DNA from: Diplolepis rosae
Lineage: Eukaryota > Arthropoda > Insecta > Hymenoptera > Diplolepididae
Direction of reading: 5' to 3'
NCBI GenBank assembly: GCA_030998225.1
Contig: JAPYXD010000466.1
Coordinates: 6,923,001 to 6,987,000, forward strand
Length of the DNA stretch: 64,000 nt
Below, one piece after another: positions 33,770-45,125 of this stretch (position 1 is its first letter; each line of letters opens with the position of its first letter). Made by a program: the position numbers and the translations under genes. The notes below the pieces were generated by a model. That model was not told where the DNA came from. It was given only the letters and a program-made list of their open reading frames with translations, and ran no database searches.

Positions 33770-34116
33770 GTTGTTATTGCTATTACCGAAATTAAGGTTA
33801 TGGTACTACTTACTTTTGCCTTCTTACTGCAGTTACCCACTTATTCCTTTGATTTATTTTCCATTTAGACGTTGGAAATTTGTAAAATTTACACTCACTT
33901 TTTCTGCTTGTATTTTTACAATTCACAACACAACAACTTCGGTGGCTCATTTTAGCTATATTTTTTTAATTAAAACAAAATTTGGATTTGCATGTGTATT
34001 TTGATTGCTCGGAAATATAAAACAGCCTCCTTTAACGCCTAAATTATCCACTGCGTACGCTGGCGTCGATCTGACTCTCCCTATCATGACTTCGCACGGA
34101 GCGTATAGGAACAAGT
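33770..34116. other. Unassigned gap
   Basis: No boundary or gene was recognised. The 77-codon frame here is AT-driven and hydrophobic. Confidence 0.35.
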
Positions 34117-34124
34117 CTTGCGAC

Positions 34125-34666
34125 CAGAGTTGGGTAAGTAAAATACTCTAGGTAATTTACGTAGTTTTTTACCGTAAATTACTAGGTATTTTACCCCACT
34201 AGTACTCTACATGATGTAAATTACGTATATACGGGACTTGACGCTCCTGCGATGCCCGTTCTCGGTCCCGCCAACAAAGAACAAACCTAACCTCACCCAA
34301 AAGGCGACTATATCCAACATTTTTTAGGACTTTACTACAAAATAAACATTTTTTAACATTTTTATTTTTCTCTTGCAGGCGCAGAAAGTTCAATTTATTC
34401 CATGGAATATATGGAAGCCCGAAGTGGGATTTTATTTTCCCCCGTTTATTTTCAGTCGACATTGATGATATTGTTTAATTAACAATGTTCATGTTCAAAA
34501 CAAACTTTTCGGGAATGGAACTTTGAAAAAGTGAGATTATATAGTTCTATAAGGCCGCCATCTTGGCACGTAATTTATTAGGTATTTTACTGGTTTTCTA
34601 CGTAAAATACCTCCCTTAGGTAATTTACGTAAAAAACCTCGAGTGACGCGTCACTGCACAACCCTG
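34125..34666. repeat. hAT-type MITE, 542 bp, 8-bp duplication CTTGCGAC
   Basis: The left tip CAGAGTTGGGTAA and right tip (minus strand) CAGGGTTGTGCA are typical of hAT ends. A perfect 8-bp duplication CTTGCGAC lies at 34117-34124 and 34667-34674. Subterminal blocks 'AGGTAATTTACGTA' and 'GGTATTTTAC' recur in both orientations. Confidence 0.9.
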
Positions 34667-34716
34667 CTTGCGACTCACGGTTTACTCCACTCTCGAGTGA
34701 AGCGTAGAGTAAAATA

Positions 34717-35411
34717 GCTCTCCGGCCGTGGCTTCGGCCTCGGCCGGACGTGTCCGTCCCTGAGTGGTTCGTCTGTGGTCTTTTGTGAGTGTTAATACGA
34801 GTGTTCTTTGTGTGAAGTTAAACTTGCGGGTTGTATCCATGGCGTGTTGTTTTTTCGCGCCTCCGTGTTTTCTGGCACTTTCGTCGTGAATGTTCTGTCT
34901 TAGTTTGTGTACCTCGTGGTCATCTTTCGTGGCGTCGGTGTGATCATCGATGTCTGTGACAATTTCTTGGGCTCTGAGCGGGTCGGGACAATTTTTTCCT
35001 GATTTTGATGTATTTCGTGATCTTTGCTGGCTGAGGCAATTCCTTGGTCTCCGTGCGTGCAGTCACTGCCCTTGCATTCCGGTGAGGATGAGAGATCAGA
35101 GACCATCGTTCTCTTCCTTGTTTTGATTTTGCTCCTGCGTGTTCCTGAGGTGACCTTTCGGGCTCGGAAATCTCGCGGTTTTATGGTTCCGGCGCGTCTC
35201 ACCAGAGGTCGTTCTATTGGCAGCCTGTTCATGCGCCACTGTTGGTCTCTAACCGAATTGTGACGGCTCAACCTTCGCACCGTACTTGCATGGTAGTACA
35301 TTGGACTGTTCTACATTGGACCTGTTATTTTGGGCTCTTCTAGCCCCACGTGATAGTTCTGGCCATTTGTTCATTGAACAAGAAGCCATTAATTGAAGAA
35401 GAAGAAGAAGC
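34717..35411 (+). mobile_element. Retroposon with (GAA)n tail and 11-bp target duplication
   Basis: AGAGTAAAATA occurs at 34706-34716 and again at 35412-35422, immediately after a GAAGAAGAAGAAG tail. This is the hallmark of target-primed reverse transcription in plus orientation. The 695-bp body is GC-rich and begins GCTCTCCGGCCGTGGC. It has no reverse transcriptase and no obvious Pol III boxes. It is either a LINE with most of its interior deleted or a non-autonomous relative. The open frames at 34900-35301 and 35024-35263 are not recognised. Confidence 0.82.
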
Positions 35412-35511
35412 AGAGTAAAATAAACGGAAAGCTCTAGTATTTTTGTTAGTGAATAAAAGATTAGTTTTTTATAATTATACTACGATTAATAATATATATT
35501 TTAAGAAATAT

Positions 35512-35689
35512 TTAATGCACCCTTTCATACTTTACTCTACACTTCTGAATTTTACTTAACTGTGATTCATTCTTAAACATTTAATATATCACAAATAATT
35601 ACAGTGATACTAAATAATTTCTAACTTGTCCATATGTCCCAACTTTGATCGGGAGTTGAGCAAAATTACTTGAACTATTTTTCGTCGTG
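35512..35689 (-). repeat. MITE arm of the CACGGAGAAAAATAGTT family
   Basis: Reverse complement of the same text as 55083-55246, including 'TTATTTAGTATCACTGTAAT' and 'AAATTCAGAAGTGTAG'. Confidence 0.65.
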
Positions 35690-36149
35690 TATAAACCTAT
35701 TTCAATAGTTTATATATGTAGTAAAGCTGAATATTCAGATATTATAGCTCAATATCTAGATATTGCTACTGAATATATATAATATGCTTGTCACATAGTT
35801 GAATATCCATTGTTCTCCATGCTTATAATGACAAATTTAATTCTTCAGTCGAAATCTTATAAGGTGTTACGTTTACTATTCTTGATATATTTCTTAAGTT
35901 ATTCTCAATAATTACTTAAATAAAATTAGTGAACTGTTTCAGAACTTTTACTTTTAGTTCCGCAATTCTTATCTTACAATTTCCAAATTGGAATACTAAG
36001 AAATTATAAATAGGAATTTGTAACTTTTCACGAGAATTGATTACTTTTATAAAATATTGAAGTACATTTTAAGTAATTATTAAATATTAAAGTACATTTT
36101 AACCCGCTGTTACGCATTCAAAACTACTCAAATGATTTTTGGAAGTAGC

Positions 36150-36440
36150 AATACATTCTGTCAAAAAAGTACCGGGAATTGATCATTTAAAAAGCCCGCT
36201 TAAAGAACTTTGCATTGAAAATGGAATTTCGTGTGCGGAATCGCTGAAAATTTTACAGAAGGCTTACGGTGAATCGAATTTATCAAAAAGACGTGCATAT
36301 GTGTGGTACAGTGCATTCAGAAGCCGTCAAGATGTGATGGAAGATTTGCCTCGCTCTGGTCGACCATCAACTTTTTCCTCTTTCCAAAACTCAAATTACC
36401 ACTTCGAGGCACCCGTTTTCAGTCGATAGAAAACATAAAA
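36150..36440 (+). pseudogene. mariner relic, N-terminus fused to C-terminal stub
   Basis: The frame 36139-36429 encodes ENGISCAESLKILQKAYGES, 'RRAYVWYSAFRSRQDVMED' and 'LPRSGRPST', the mariner N-terminal DNA-binding region. It then jumps in another frame to FLFPKLKLPLRG and 'TRFQSIENIK' from the C-terminal region. All catalytic Asp residues are gone. The upstream 'TGTCAAAAAAGTACCGGGAA' may be the old left TIR. Confidence 0.8.
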
Positions 36441-36454
36441 TAGAATTCGCATTC

Positions 36455-36640
36455 AAAAGTTTTCATCCCCCCGGAACATTCCTATAATTTGATCGTATTC
36501 AAAAGTATTCAAACCAGTGCGAACTCTCGCATTAAAAAGCTTTCACTCGCTCAGAAAATTCGTCTCATTCTTTCGCTTTCAAAAGCATCCAAACCAATGC
36601 GAACTCTCGATTTAAAAAGTTTTCATTTCGCTCGGAATTT
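36455..36640 (+). repeat. Short tandem repeat, about 93 bp period
   Basis: 'TTCAAAAG-ATTCAAACCA' and 'GCGAACTCTCG-TTAAAAAG' occur twice. A weaker third copy lies near 36455. Confidence 0.55.
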
Positions 36641-36931
36641 TTCTTTCATTCGATTAATGTGGCTTCGGCATTTATGGGACTCCTCATAAAAATCAGCGAA
36701 TATCCGACACAAAATCACGAGTCCCCATAAATCAAATATATACTAATACTTTCGGTTTCGAATCATCTATTAGTTTCATTAAAAACAAAGGGTTGACGAC
36801 TTCAATCAAGAGAAAATTGCCAGTAAAGTAGAGAAAATAAAAATCGCCTCGAAGTGAAAGTAATAAATTTTTACTATCGCTTTTTTCTGGCGGCATTTTC
36901 GCGATTTCTTACTCTTCGACTTAGATGTAAC

Positions 36932-38477
36932 TAGGTCCGATCAGCTGGCACCTCCACAACGGAATATTACTATTTACTTTATGCCACATTTTCGGGCTAA
37001 TTTTGGGCGGTAATGCCGATTTTTGGGCTCTTGTATTTTTCTCAAAAAACCAAATTTTTGGTGGAGGTGCTGACTGCCTGATCAGCTAGCACCTCCAGTA
37101 CATAAAAACCTTAAAATTTCAAAAACTGACCGTACCCGAATTTCGGGCTATTTTCGGGCTCTTGAAATAAAATTTTATATCCCTTATTCAAAGCAAGCAA
37201 TGAAAATACTGAAAATCAGTACGTTTTGATAGATTGCGCAGCAGTCATAGATAAATTGTGTGCACAGTTAATGAGAGACACATACAGTTTAAGACAGCGC
37301 TACACATGTGAAAAATGTGAAATGTGCTCATAGTCAAGATAGAAAGCTACATGTTCTCTATATTTATATAGACGTTTTAAAAAGAACCGACTTTCCTCAA
37401 ATCTTTGAGTAGAAAGTACAATTTACACCAGCTCGTTGTCGCATATTCGATTGCGATGGAGTTGTTAATACTACACTTACTTCACCAGGTTACATGGCCA
37501 TGCAGGGGTGCATTTTGATGTTAAGGGTTGGAGTCCAAAAATCGATATGGACATTTTTGAAGGGCCCGAAAATCAGAGAGTACTTCTAGACCATAAAATA
37601 CACAAAAAGATGAATTTTAGTGAAAGTCGTCTCTACATGGCCATGCAGGGGTGCATTTTTATGTTAAGGGTTGGAGCCCAAAATTCGAAATGGGCATTTT
37701 TGAGGAGCCCGAAAATCAGAGAGTACTTCTAGATCTTAAAATGAACAAAAAGAAGAATTTTAGTGAAAGTCGTCTCTACATGGCCATGCAGGGGTGCATT
37801 TTGATGTTCAGGGTTGGAGCCCAAAAATCGATATGGGCTTTTTTGAAGAGCTCGAAAATCAGAGAGTATTCCTAGACAATAAAGTTTGCAAAAAGATGAA
37901 TTTTAGTGGAAGTCGTCTCTAGATGGCCATGCAGGGGTGCATTTTGGTGTTAAGGGTTGGAGCCCATAAATCGATATGGACATTTTTGAGGAGCCTGTAA
38001 ATAGCCCAATATTCTCAAATAGTTTTTTTTGTTCAAAATGAATTTTCAAAAATTAAGGGTTGCTTTTCGGAGGTAGGGGTTGTTTTTTCAAAAATGATTC
38101 TTGTGTATTTGAAAAGCCCGAAAATAGACCGAAATTCTGGGGTAGTTAATACCGCCAAAAAAGTATTTTTAAAAATTAAGCATTGCTTGTTAGTGATAGG
38201 GGTTGTTTTTTCGAAATTCATTTTGGGGTATTTCAAGAGCCCGAAAATAGCCCGAAATTCGGGTACGGTCAGTTTTTGAAATTTTAAGGTTTTTATGTAC
38301 TGGAGGTGCTAGCTGATCGGGCAGTCAGTACCTCCACCTAAAATTATGGTTTTTTGAGAAAAATACAAGAGCCCAAAAATCGGCATTTTCGCCCATAATT
38401 AGCCTGTAATTATACCGAAAATGTGGCATAAAGTAAATAGTAATATTCCGTTGTGGAGGTGCCAGCTGATCGGACCT
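36932..38477. mobile_element. Mutator-like foldback element, 9-bp duplication GATGTAACT
   Basis: Inverted arms of about 240 bp begin AGGTCCGATCAGCTGGCACC and pair with 38238-38477. GATGTAACT flanks both sides (36923-36931 and 38478-38486). Nine-base duplications and long TIRs fit Mutator-like (MULE) elements. No transposase is present. The uninterrupted relative at 58098 reads GATGTTACT, confirming the target. Confidence 0.85.
37491..38062 (+). repeat. Four tandem 143-bp units inside the MULE
   Basis: CATGGCCATGCAGGGGTGCA recurs at about 37493, 37636, 37779 and 37922 (last copy AGATGG), exactly 143 bases apart. Units carry 'GGGTTGGAGCCCA-AA' and 'AGAGCCCGAAAAT' phrases. The frames 37508-37732 and 37651-37875 are shadows, since 143 is not a multiple of three. 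Confidence 0.9.
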
Positions 38478-38790
38478 GATGTAACTATAATACGTACAGT
38501 TGTGTGCAAAAGTTTCCGGCCAAAGATAATTTTGTGATAAAGTAATATATAAAGGGTACAAACTGAAAACACAAATTTATCAATGTAATGTATTTTTATT
38601 ATGCCAACCAATTATGCAATTCAAAAATTATATATAACAAATAATTATTATTTATAACAAAAATAAAAATTTTTGTTTTTTCATAAGTATTCGGCCAAGT
38701 ACAAATTATGTACTAAACATTAGAAAATAACACGATAACTCAATAAAAGAAAAATTTAAATAGTAAAAAGTGTAACATTTTCATCAATAT

Positions 38791-39749
38791 CACAGGTCTG
38801 CAAGGTTTTATTGTTGAAAAGCTATGGGTCGTTTCCGGAATAATTTTTGACGTAGAATCTGAATCCGGAATCTGAATCAGCCTATCACGTTAGGATTTTG
38901 AGATATTTAAGGTAATGTGCTCGAAAAATGGGGGTTTTCGCTACTTTTGAGGTTATGTACAGGGCGCAAGAAATTTTTTTGGTTTTTTGCTCAAATGTCA
39001 TCATTTAGCACTACTCTTTTCCTTCAAACTGAGCTATTAAGCAGTCACGAGCGACTTTTTTTCACAACGATACGGCCATGTCAAGTTTTGACATTTATCC
39101 GAACAACCTTATGAGCATTCACATTGACTCTTTGGTGCATACCATTTTGCATTCGAAAATTTATCTTGAAAATTTGTGCTTGCGGGTTTTGATGGTCTGA
39201 GAATAAGAATTTACAGTCAAAAAATTGAAATTTCCACTTCTAAGATGGCGGATTCAAAATGGCGGATCGAAATTTACGAAATTAAACCATGTCGCTCTCT
39301 AATGTCAATTTTCTGACTGTAAATTCTTATTCACAGACCATTAAAACCCGCAAGCACAAATTTTCAAGATAAATTTTCGAATGCAAAATGGTATGCACCA
39401 AAGAGTCAATGTGAATGCTCATAAGGTTGATCGGATAAATGTCAAAACTTGACATGGCCGTATCGTTGTGAAAAAAAGTTGCTCGTGACTGTTTAATAGC
39501 TCATTTTGAAGGGAAGGAGTGATGATAATGACATTTGAGTAAAAAACCAAAAAAATTTCTTGCGCCCTGTACATAACCTCAAAAGTAGCGAAAAACCCCA
39601 TTTTTCGAACACATAACCTCAAATATCTCAAAATCCTAACGTGATAGGCTGATTCATATTTCAGATTCGGATTCTACATCAAAAATTACCCCGGAAATGA
39701 TCTTTCGTTTTCCAACAACAAATACAAACCCATTATTTGCAGACCTGTG
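38791..39749. repeat. Foldback element, arms about 430 bp, TAT duplication
   Basis: CACAGGTCTGCAA begins the left arm and its complement ends the right arm. The arms match through 'CCTATCACGTTAGGATTTTG', 'GTTATGTACAGGGCGCAAG' and 'TTTTGACATTTATCCGA', leaving about 80 bases of loop containing 'GATGGCGGA' repeats. TAT flanks both sides. The matching frames at 38917-39114 and 39419-39631 only mirror one another. Confidence 0.88.
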
Positions 39750-40762
39750 TATTTAGTAGCCATGCCCTTTGAAACTATCACGGCGGCACATATTTGAGGC
39801 ATTGAATCAATAAGTTTGATGATTCTGTCTTGAGAGATATTGTTCCATTCTTCTTGAACTTTTTTCCATAAAGCAGCTTTGTTGGCATAATTTTCAGTTC
39901 CTATTCTTAGTTTTAACTCTTGCCATATGTGTTCAATGGGATTCAAGTCTGGAGATTGACTCCGCCATTTCAAAACTCGGATATTTTTCTTGCTGAAAAA
40001 TTCCTGAAGGAGCGGCGATCGATGTTTCGGATCATTGTCCTGATGAAAAATCCATCCTCGTGGCAAATTTTGACGAGCATAAGGTAGCATTTCTTCTGAT
40101 AGTATATTTCTATACATAGCAGCGTTCATATTGCCTTTAATGTTAAAAATTGGACCGACGCCTTTCCAAGAAAATGCACCCCAAAGCATAATGTTACTTC
40201 TACCGTGTTTCACTGTTGGTATTTGATATCGAGAATCATTTCTAGTGCCTTTTGGTCGTCGAACATATCTTCTCCCATCATTTCCAAATAAATTAATTTT
40301 AGTTTCGTCCGAAAAAACCACTTTCTTGCATTCTTCAACAGTCCAGGTCTGGTGTTTTTTTGCAAATTCTAATCTGTCCTTCTTATTTTTTTTACTGATA
40401 AACGGTTTTTTAACTCCAATGCGTCCAAAAAGTCCCACTTCTCTCAATCTGCGTGAAACAGTACTTTGACTAATGTCAGCCAAATTTTCTTCGCGTAATT
40501 CTCGTACAATGATTGCAGCATTTTTCTTCACGTCTACGGCAGCCTTTCTCTTAATCATTTTATTGACACGATTGGTTGTTTTTCTCGGCCTCCCAGCTCA
40601 GGGTTTATCTTTCAGGGTACTTGTAGTTTTCCATTTATTTATTAAGTCCTGAACAGTTGATTTTCCTATTGCTAAAATGTCAGCTATTTCACGCGAAACT
40701 TTTCCTTCATTGTGTAACTTGATTATAATTTTCCGTATGTTTAAGGACATGCGTTTTGGCAT
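39686..40762 (-). pseudogene. Tc1 transposase (DD34E), one stop and a disrupted C-terminus
   Basis: ATG at 40762 opens MPKRMSLNIRKIIIKLHNEG, a paired-type helix-turn-helix that continues to 'STVQDLINKWK'. A single TGA interrupts just before AGRPRK at about 40600. The frame then runs from 40558 through VVFSDETKINLFG (first Asp), FHQDNDPKHRS (second Asp) and SPDLNPIEHIW (Glu), with 34 residues between Asp and Glu. The natural end was ATKY; the foldback insertion hits the last codon, so the present frame runs 20 residues into the foldback. The catalytic triad is intact, so the element died recently. Confidence 0.92.
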
Positions 40763-41125
40763 TTTGACTGAGTAATACTAAATCTACAATGTAATAGAAA
40801 CGAAGCTTCTGATATTTACATACCTTCGTGACCGGTAACGTCAACAAAGCGGAGTAAATTATAGCTTCTTGGAATTTGGCCGGACACTTATGAAGAAGCG
40901 AAAAATATTATTTTTATTACAAATAATTGTTAATTGTTATATAAAATTTTTTAATTAGACATTTTGATTGTATAATAAAAATACATTACAATGATATATT
41001 TGTGTTTTCAGTTTGTGTTCTTTATTTATTACTTTATCACAACATTATCTTTGGCCGGAAACTTTTGCACACAACTGTATGATTATCAAAAGAATAAGTA
41101 GCAATGAGCATTCATGTAAAATGTG

Positions 41126-42438
41126 TCCGTAGACAAATTTTTGATTTTTCGGATTAAAACGCATTCAAGAATTGAATGTTATACACGAAGCATTTAAAAG
41201 TTTTCGGCCAAATTTCAATGCGAAACTGACACATAGCAAAATTTACTGGAACAAATCGTGAATGCGAAACAATACTTTTGAATTTCACGTCTTTTGCAGG
41301 GATATGCAGCTAAAATCGCGACTAAATGATTCTCCGATAATATAGGCAGTGGCAAAAATGTCGAACTCAACCGCCTAATAAAAAAATAATAAAAAATTCT
41401 GTAGTCGAATAAAATACTAATAGTTTATATATGCTCTTTTTTTAAATGTTTATTTATTTACTATATGCAGCTAAAAATGAATATGGCCCAAAACTTTTAC
41501 ACATCACTATAAATCATATACATACCACTGTCGTAAAAGTTAATCGTTCGCCTAATACGCAATTGAGGATGGGGTCCCATGAGGGAGATCAGTAGAATAG
41601 TTGAATAGTCATTCACTAATAATGTGATTGCTTAAATGTTTGACGAATTTCTCACACTCTAAAGCAATCATCACTTCTTTTAACCTCAATCCCTTCCGAT
41701 GACTTTTGAAGAGGTGAAGTATAACCTTAAATAAAGATAAAAGAAGAATTTTTATTGTCTTCCTTAAGAACACCCAAAGAGCTTTAAAAAAAGTTGATCA
41801 AGAGTAAACTTTTGCACTTAAATATTCTAACATAAAAAATTTATTAATGTATTCATCATTGCATTAACTTCATAAAATGAAAAAGAAATCATTAAAAAAA
41901 GTATGTTCAACATTTTGCAACCCAATAAAGTTAAGCAAGTTGAGATAGTGATTTCTATCTGTTATTGGTCACTACGCTTGAGAGTTGCTGTGTGAAAAGT
42001 AATAACAAAATTTGAAAAATGTGTCATTCATATTTGTAGTGGAGTATTATAAATTATTGTTGTAGTATTTAAAATACGATTTTATAAACTGAAACTTAAA
42101 ATTTTATAACAATTATCTAGCCTTGATAAACCCAGGCCTCGTACTCTCCTACTAATTGCTACTTTTTTCGCATGATTTGTAATTTGTAATCAGTTTAATT
42201 TCGATCGGTAAAGCAGATTCCAATAATAACATTGTTCACTGTGATCCATCAACATATGCAAATGTCGATGGTCTGATACCCCATATATATGTAAATGAGT
42301 AATTTCGCTTGGTGCTGATCGTTGACTGGTGCTGACACGTGTTGGATGGAAATAACGGTCGTTTTAAACGTTCGTGATTGCGAGTAAAGGTTATTTAAAG
42401 TGCGTGTTTTATAATTGTTCATTAAAGATTTTCTATCT
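41126..42438. other. Unassigned AT-rich gap
   Basis: It holds a short SINE-body fragment at about 41335-41375 (TCTCCGATAATATAGGCAGT). From 42190 to 42420 it is less AT-rich, but no promoter or exon could be argued. No gene seen. Confidence 0.4.
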
Positions 42439-42442
42439 TTAA

Positions 42443-43157
42443 GGGGGGAACCTGGTTTAGAACGCCGAAAATTGCATGATATTCGGCACAGTTTTTTAGG
42501 CTGCCTAACGTATGAAATGTTTCAAATACTGTTGAAGTAAGTCATAGATACACAAATCTTGCAGAAAAAATTTATTTTTATTTTATTCGATAATGTTTAG
42601 CAATAAAAATTCGTATTTGTTTGGGGCACTACTCTCTTGAAGATTCTCCACTGCGTACATGATATCGATCGTCCTTTTTATCTGAAACATTAAAACCAAA
42701 ATTTGTTTTGCACGTTAGGAGTTCATCTTCTGTTTAAACCTAAGAAATTTATTGAAATGTTAAAAATTGCAAATTTTATGAGTGTTTAAAAAAAAATTTG
42801 CGTTTTACTGACGAAATTTTGAGATAATTAACAAAAAATAGTTATTAAAAAAAAACGTTTCATGTGATTTATTAGGTTCTCATAGAAGCTTACACTTTCA
42901 GCTCTAAAAAGAGCTATCATTTATAAAAATGCGGCAATTACAACATTCTTAATCGTGTACGCAGTGCAGGGAAATGCTGTTTCGAAAAAATCGCGTTCAA
43001 AGTCTCCTGAGCGCACGGTCTCTCAGAGGCCACATCTGCGAAACGATTTGGAATTTGACTCTAAAATTTTTGAGACATATTTTTGAATATATTTCTAATC
43101 GAATGAGATGGCTTTCAAAAAATTGATTTTTTTTATCCTCTAAACCAGGTTCCCCCC
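42443..43157. repeat. TTAA-flanked element, GGGGGGAACCTGGTTTAGA ends
   Basis: Inverted tips of 19 bases with TTAA at 42439-42442 and 43158-43161. The length is 715 bp with no recognised ORF. TTAA duplications are used by piggyBac- and Kolobok-type transposases; which one applies cannot be decided. A related left tip occurs at 59563. Confidence 0.85.
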
Positions 43158-44008
43158 TTAAGTAAACTAATTTGAAAATCCATCCAACTTTTGGTTACAG
43201 GATCAGACTATCCTATCTAAAGATAGGTAACAGAGGTATGTATTATCTTATTGCGAATCATCGGATACTAGGTTATAATATTTACTCACAGAGTAACTTT
43301 TAATTATAATTATTCTAATCACATTTGAGCAGCTGTTTGAATATATTGTTTTTTTTACTCTTTGATTGCTTTGTGTGAAATACAAGTTCTACTTTCCGTT
43401 GATAACTATTTTATATAGATTGATTATAAAGTTAGCAAATGGCTTATAAATAGTGCAGGTTATATGTTACTTAAAACAGAAGTAAGGTAAATGTACCAGT
43501 GCTCGGACGTGTGCCAGAGTTCGGACAAAGTCAATCGTTTCCGACTTTTGTTAAATGAATAATTAATCAATTTCATTGAAATTTTTTTTTAAGTAAGCTG
43601 TAGCTAAGAAGTAAAGACGACACGAAACACTTTGTTTTTTTTAGCAATAGTTTAAAAAAAAATTAATATTGTGTAAGTCGATGTCAATTATTTCTCAGAA
43701 AATATTACGCGCCTACTGTTTTCGTTAGATACAGATTGAATTTCATAAGGAAATATACACCTCAATTTTTACGATATAAAAGAAGTAATGCATGTATACT
43801 TTGTAAAAATGAATTCTGCATACAATGCATTTATTTTTTTAAAGATTTTATTATTCTTATGTTAATAAATAAACAATCCGGACACTGGATCACGCAACCT
43901 GCCAATGTGCCAGTCCTCAGACACAATCACCAAGACTAGCGCCGTAACCTTTTAGTGTTGTGCCAGTCGCCGTCAATCAAAAAGTTATTGACTTTTTATG
44001 CTGTAATA

Positions 44009-45123
44009 ATATATTATGTGCCTAGGCGCATAATAAGGGTAATTGCGCGACGAGCGACAATGCTCGCAGGAGATCGAAGCCGAGACAATACCGAGACGAA
44101 GCCGAGGCGCGATCAGTTCTGCGAACATTTTAAGCGAGTCTCGTAATTACCCGAATTATGTGCATTGGCACATATTCTATTTTATGTGACTTCGGCGCAT
44201 ATACGAATATTTCTTACTACCCTAGTCAAAAGTACGTGGTTTCGGCACCAATTTCACGACAGAATGTCTAACTTTCATGCATTGATCAAGCTATATGCGC
44301 GCCCTCTATAATAGCGGGAGTAAAAACGTCGATAACCTCAAGCGTCAAAATTTGTCCGCTCTCTGCTAACGTTTATTAGTGGCAATGAGTGGATATTATT
44401 TACAATTTAATAGTAGTGACTGAAGTGTAACAAAAATAAAAAAATAAAATGAATGACATATCACCTGATGAATCGACAGATGAAGAAGAAATTAATAAAA
44501 ACTTTGAAACTGAAGCTCAATTAATAGTAGAAACTAAGGTGTCAACCTTACCCAAAAAGTCCGTTGACAGATGCATGCTAGTCTATGATAATTACCAAAG
44601 ATGGAAACAAGGAAATAGAAATCTAAACCTTATATTCCAATGCACACATGCAATTGTTTTCGTACTTTCGACTGGGTAGCAAGAAAAATAGTATACACTA
44701 CATGGGCAGAAAGTTGAGATTCCTGCACTGCGCGCCATAATGCCCGAGGCGAAGCGCAGTTCAAATGTACAAGGCTTTGTCAGTACGGTGCCAACGCTGT
44801 ACGAAGGAGAAGAAGAATAAGAAGAAGATTATGCTCCACTGTATCGTAATAGGCACATGCGCAGTTCAATTTTTACATTACATTCTTCTGTATCGTAATA
44901 CAAAACATTATGCTACTCTGAACTGTAGCGTAAAAACGAGTTCACGCGCCGGAGGCACATAAAATAGAATACGTGCCAATGCACACAATTCGGGAAATTA
45001 CGAGACTCGCGACAATGCTCGTAGGACTGATCGCGCCTCGGATTCGTCTCGGCTTCGATCTCCCGCGAGCATTGTCGCTAGTCGCGCAATAAACCTCATT
45101 GTGCGCCTAGGCACGTAATATAC
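44009..45123. repeat. Foldback with 'TATATTA-GTGCCTAGGCGCA' tips
   Basis: Arms of about 175 bp (44009-44190 and 44955-45123) pair through 'GCGACAATGCTCGC-GGAGAT' and 'GCCGAGGCGCGATCAG', and through 'GCGAGTCTCGTAATT'. The spacer of about 760 bp holds the recombinase-like ORF at 44449-44679. The arms contain many CG dinucleotides, unlike the surroundings. Confidence 0.85.
44449..44679 (+). CDS. Short ORF resembling a recombinase N-terminal domain
   Basis: 76 codons: an acidic start (MNDISPDESTDEEEINK), then LPKKSVDRCMLVYDNYQRWK. The 'LP-KS--R----Y--F--W' pattern is typical of the N-terminal core-binding domain of Crypton/KIAA1958-type tyrosine recombinases. Only that edge is present; the catalytic R-H-R-Y region is absent. 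It lies centrally in a foldback spacer, so it may be a captured or residual transposon gene. Moderate to low certainty. Confidence 0.4.
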   Translation: MNDISPDESTDEEEINKNFETEAQLIVETKVSTLPKKSVDRCMLVYDNYQRWKQGNRNLNLIFQCTHAIVFVLSTG

Positions 45124-45125
45124 TA

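Larger units (their letters stand above)
38497..41077 (-). mobile_element. Tc1-type transposon with 110-bp TIRs
   Basis: The ends begin CAGTTGTGTGCAAAAGTTTC and are inverted over about 110 bases (38497-38606 against 40968-41077). TA flanks each side (38495-38496 and 41078-41079). Removing the 959-bp foldback at 38791-39749 leaves about 1.6 kb, normal for Tc1. The empty site is visible in the paralogue (ATACATATGATT near 58110). Confidence 0.93.
36658..41125 (+). repeat. TTAA-type repeat copy interrupted by two transposons
   Basis: After TTAA at 36654-36657 the sequence aligns with 57689-58160 for about 275 bases. It stops at 36931, resumes as a 10-base stub at 38487-38496, and continues at 41078-41125. 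The gaps are exactly the Mutator-like element and the Tc1. The far end of this copy is lost after about 41125. Confidence 0.8.

Noticed and set aside
34900..35301. 133-codon minus-strand basic protein
   Set aside because: Lies antisense to a plus-strand retroposon with a (GAA)n tail; no recognised domain and atypical composition.
37508..37875. Two similar 74-codon frames
   Set aside because: Products of the 143-bp tandem repeat; the period is not a multiple of three.
37491..38062. Possible CRISPR-like array
   Set aside because: Repeats are contiguous 143-bp units without unique spacers and lie in a eukaryotic transposon.
38917..39631. Paired 65- and 70-codon frames on opposite strands
   Set aside because: They are the two arms of the foldback in the Tc1 element.
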